Positions 63,404 to 64,000 of a stretch of DNA of 64,000 bases are shown piece by piece; the first letter of the stretch is position 1, and the number at the start of each line of letters is the position of its first letter. The stretch is taken from NCBI GenBank assembly GCA_025201365.1, contig JAIXMF010000018.1, positions 372,001 to 436,000 on the forward strand. The letters are read 5' to 3'. The notes beneath the pieces are model-generated. The model worked only from the letters and a program-made list of their open reading frames with translations, was not told the origin of the DNA and searched no databases. The stretch comes from Syncephalis plumigaleata. Taxonomy: Eukaryota; Zoopagomycota; Zoopagomycetes; Zoopagales; Piptocephalidaceae. The position numbers were made by a program, and so were the translations under genes.

Positions 63404-64000
63404 GATGTATTATCGGTAATACTACTACTATCTCAATCAATCAATCAATCAATCAATCCAACTGCTTGATATAAATATACACGTAACTACCATGTATTAC
63501 GCTATAATATAAGCTAAGCTACAGGATAGGTGTAAACACGTCGATAGAATAGAAAGCAGTATTGCCTAGATGACACCTCTAACCCTAGTAATATGCACTT
63601 TTGATAAGAATAAACGTAGCACGACAACAACAGTGATAGCAGTAGCAGTAATAATACTCGACAACTATGAATAAACGTGTGAGTGATAGTGAAAGAGAGA
63701 GAGAGTATGAAAGTGAAAATGAGAGAGTGAGGAGTGAGAGGCAATGCAGTAGGATGGTAGTTTAGCACGTAAGAAGCACTCACGTCCTAGTAGTTGTACG
63801 TGTATGCACAGTTATATATACCAAAGTAGTGCTATGGTTGCTTATATCGTATAGAGAATACGTAAGTCAATGATAGTAAACCACTGGAATGATCAACGAG
63901 TATAGATGATAGATATATAGCTGAACCTAGTGCACTCAAGAGAAAAAGAGTGTGAAAGTAAGAGTGAGGAGGTGCATACACAAGTCAACCACCCGTAGAT
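63404..64000. promoter_or_regulatory. SGF73 upstream region
   Basis: Carries an (AATC)n run at 63434-63459 and GAGAGAGAGAG near 63697-63706. No gene visible up to the window edge. Confidence 0.35.

Overview
The window is a gene-dense nuclear segment from a fungus. Genes alternate strands, spacers are mostly a few hundred bases or less, and introns are mostly about 45-80 nt with GTAAGT-like donors, TACTAAC-like branch points and short (C/T)AG acceptors. The fungal assignment rests on a Chs7-type chitin-synthase export chaperone, Hog1, an Sgf73/Sus1 SAGA set and a 7-cysteine fungal-type metallothionein. An early-diverging ('zygomycete-grade') lineage is my guess from the mix of families; it is not proven.

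Layout. 1-2.7 kb: 3' end of DNA polymerase eta, then an F-box-like gene. 2.7-8 kb: COX18 insertase, a p24 cargo receptor and proteasomal RPT1. 8.1-14.3 kb: the GPI2/PIG-C gene, split by a 4.5-kb Tc1/mariner element (8464-12984) with nearly perfect 272-bp inverted ends, a DD34E transposase, a second helix-turn-helix gene and two tandem-repeat arrays. 14.3-17.4 kb: SUS1, NDUFS6 and a BAHD-type acyltransferase. 17.5-20.4 kb: Fanzor (eukaryotic TnpB) remains, a second F-box-like gene and a TIR relic. 20.4-28 kb: SmD2, a NOPCHAP1-like gene, RRP45, ORM and HOG1. 29-33 kb: a 547-bp TIR element with Fanzor remains, Mn-SOD and ALG8. 33.5-40 kb: a 30-residue metallothionein, a Ser/Arg-rich protein, a LINE 3' relic and an FAD monooxygenase. 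40-46.5 kb: a Max-like bHLH-zipper protein joined to a PHD finger, and CDK8. 47-58.5 kb: Rieske protein, mitochondrial Met-tRNA synthetase, Pol delta small subunit (POL31), TFB3/MAT1, an unrecognised secreted protein, NXT1 and CHS7. 60.5-63.4 kb: SGF73.

Most genes are conserved housekeeping functions: transcription (SAGA deubiquitination module, Mediator kinase, TFIIH), replication and translesion synthesis, mitochondrial respiration, glycosylation and GPI synthesis, stress signalling. They do not form a cluster with one function. The unusual biology is in the mobile DNA: a large, apparently young mariner-like element inside GPI2, and related-ended relics that carry pieces of Fanzor, the eukaryotic relative of TnpB.

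A technical signal runs through the window. Many essential genes read perfectly except for single-base frame breaks, usually one base missing from a short homopolymer. They are densest at about 45-57 kb. This looks like consensus error rather than gene death, and predicted proteins there should be read with that in mind.
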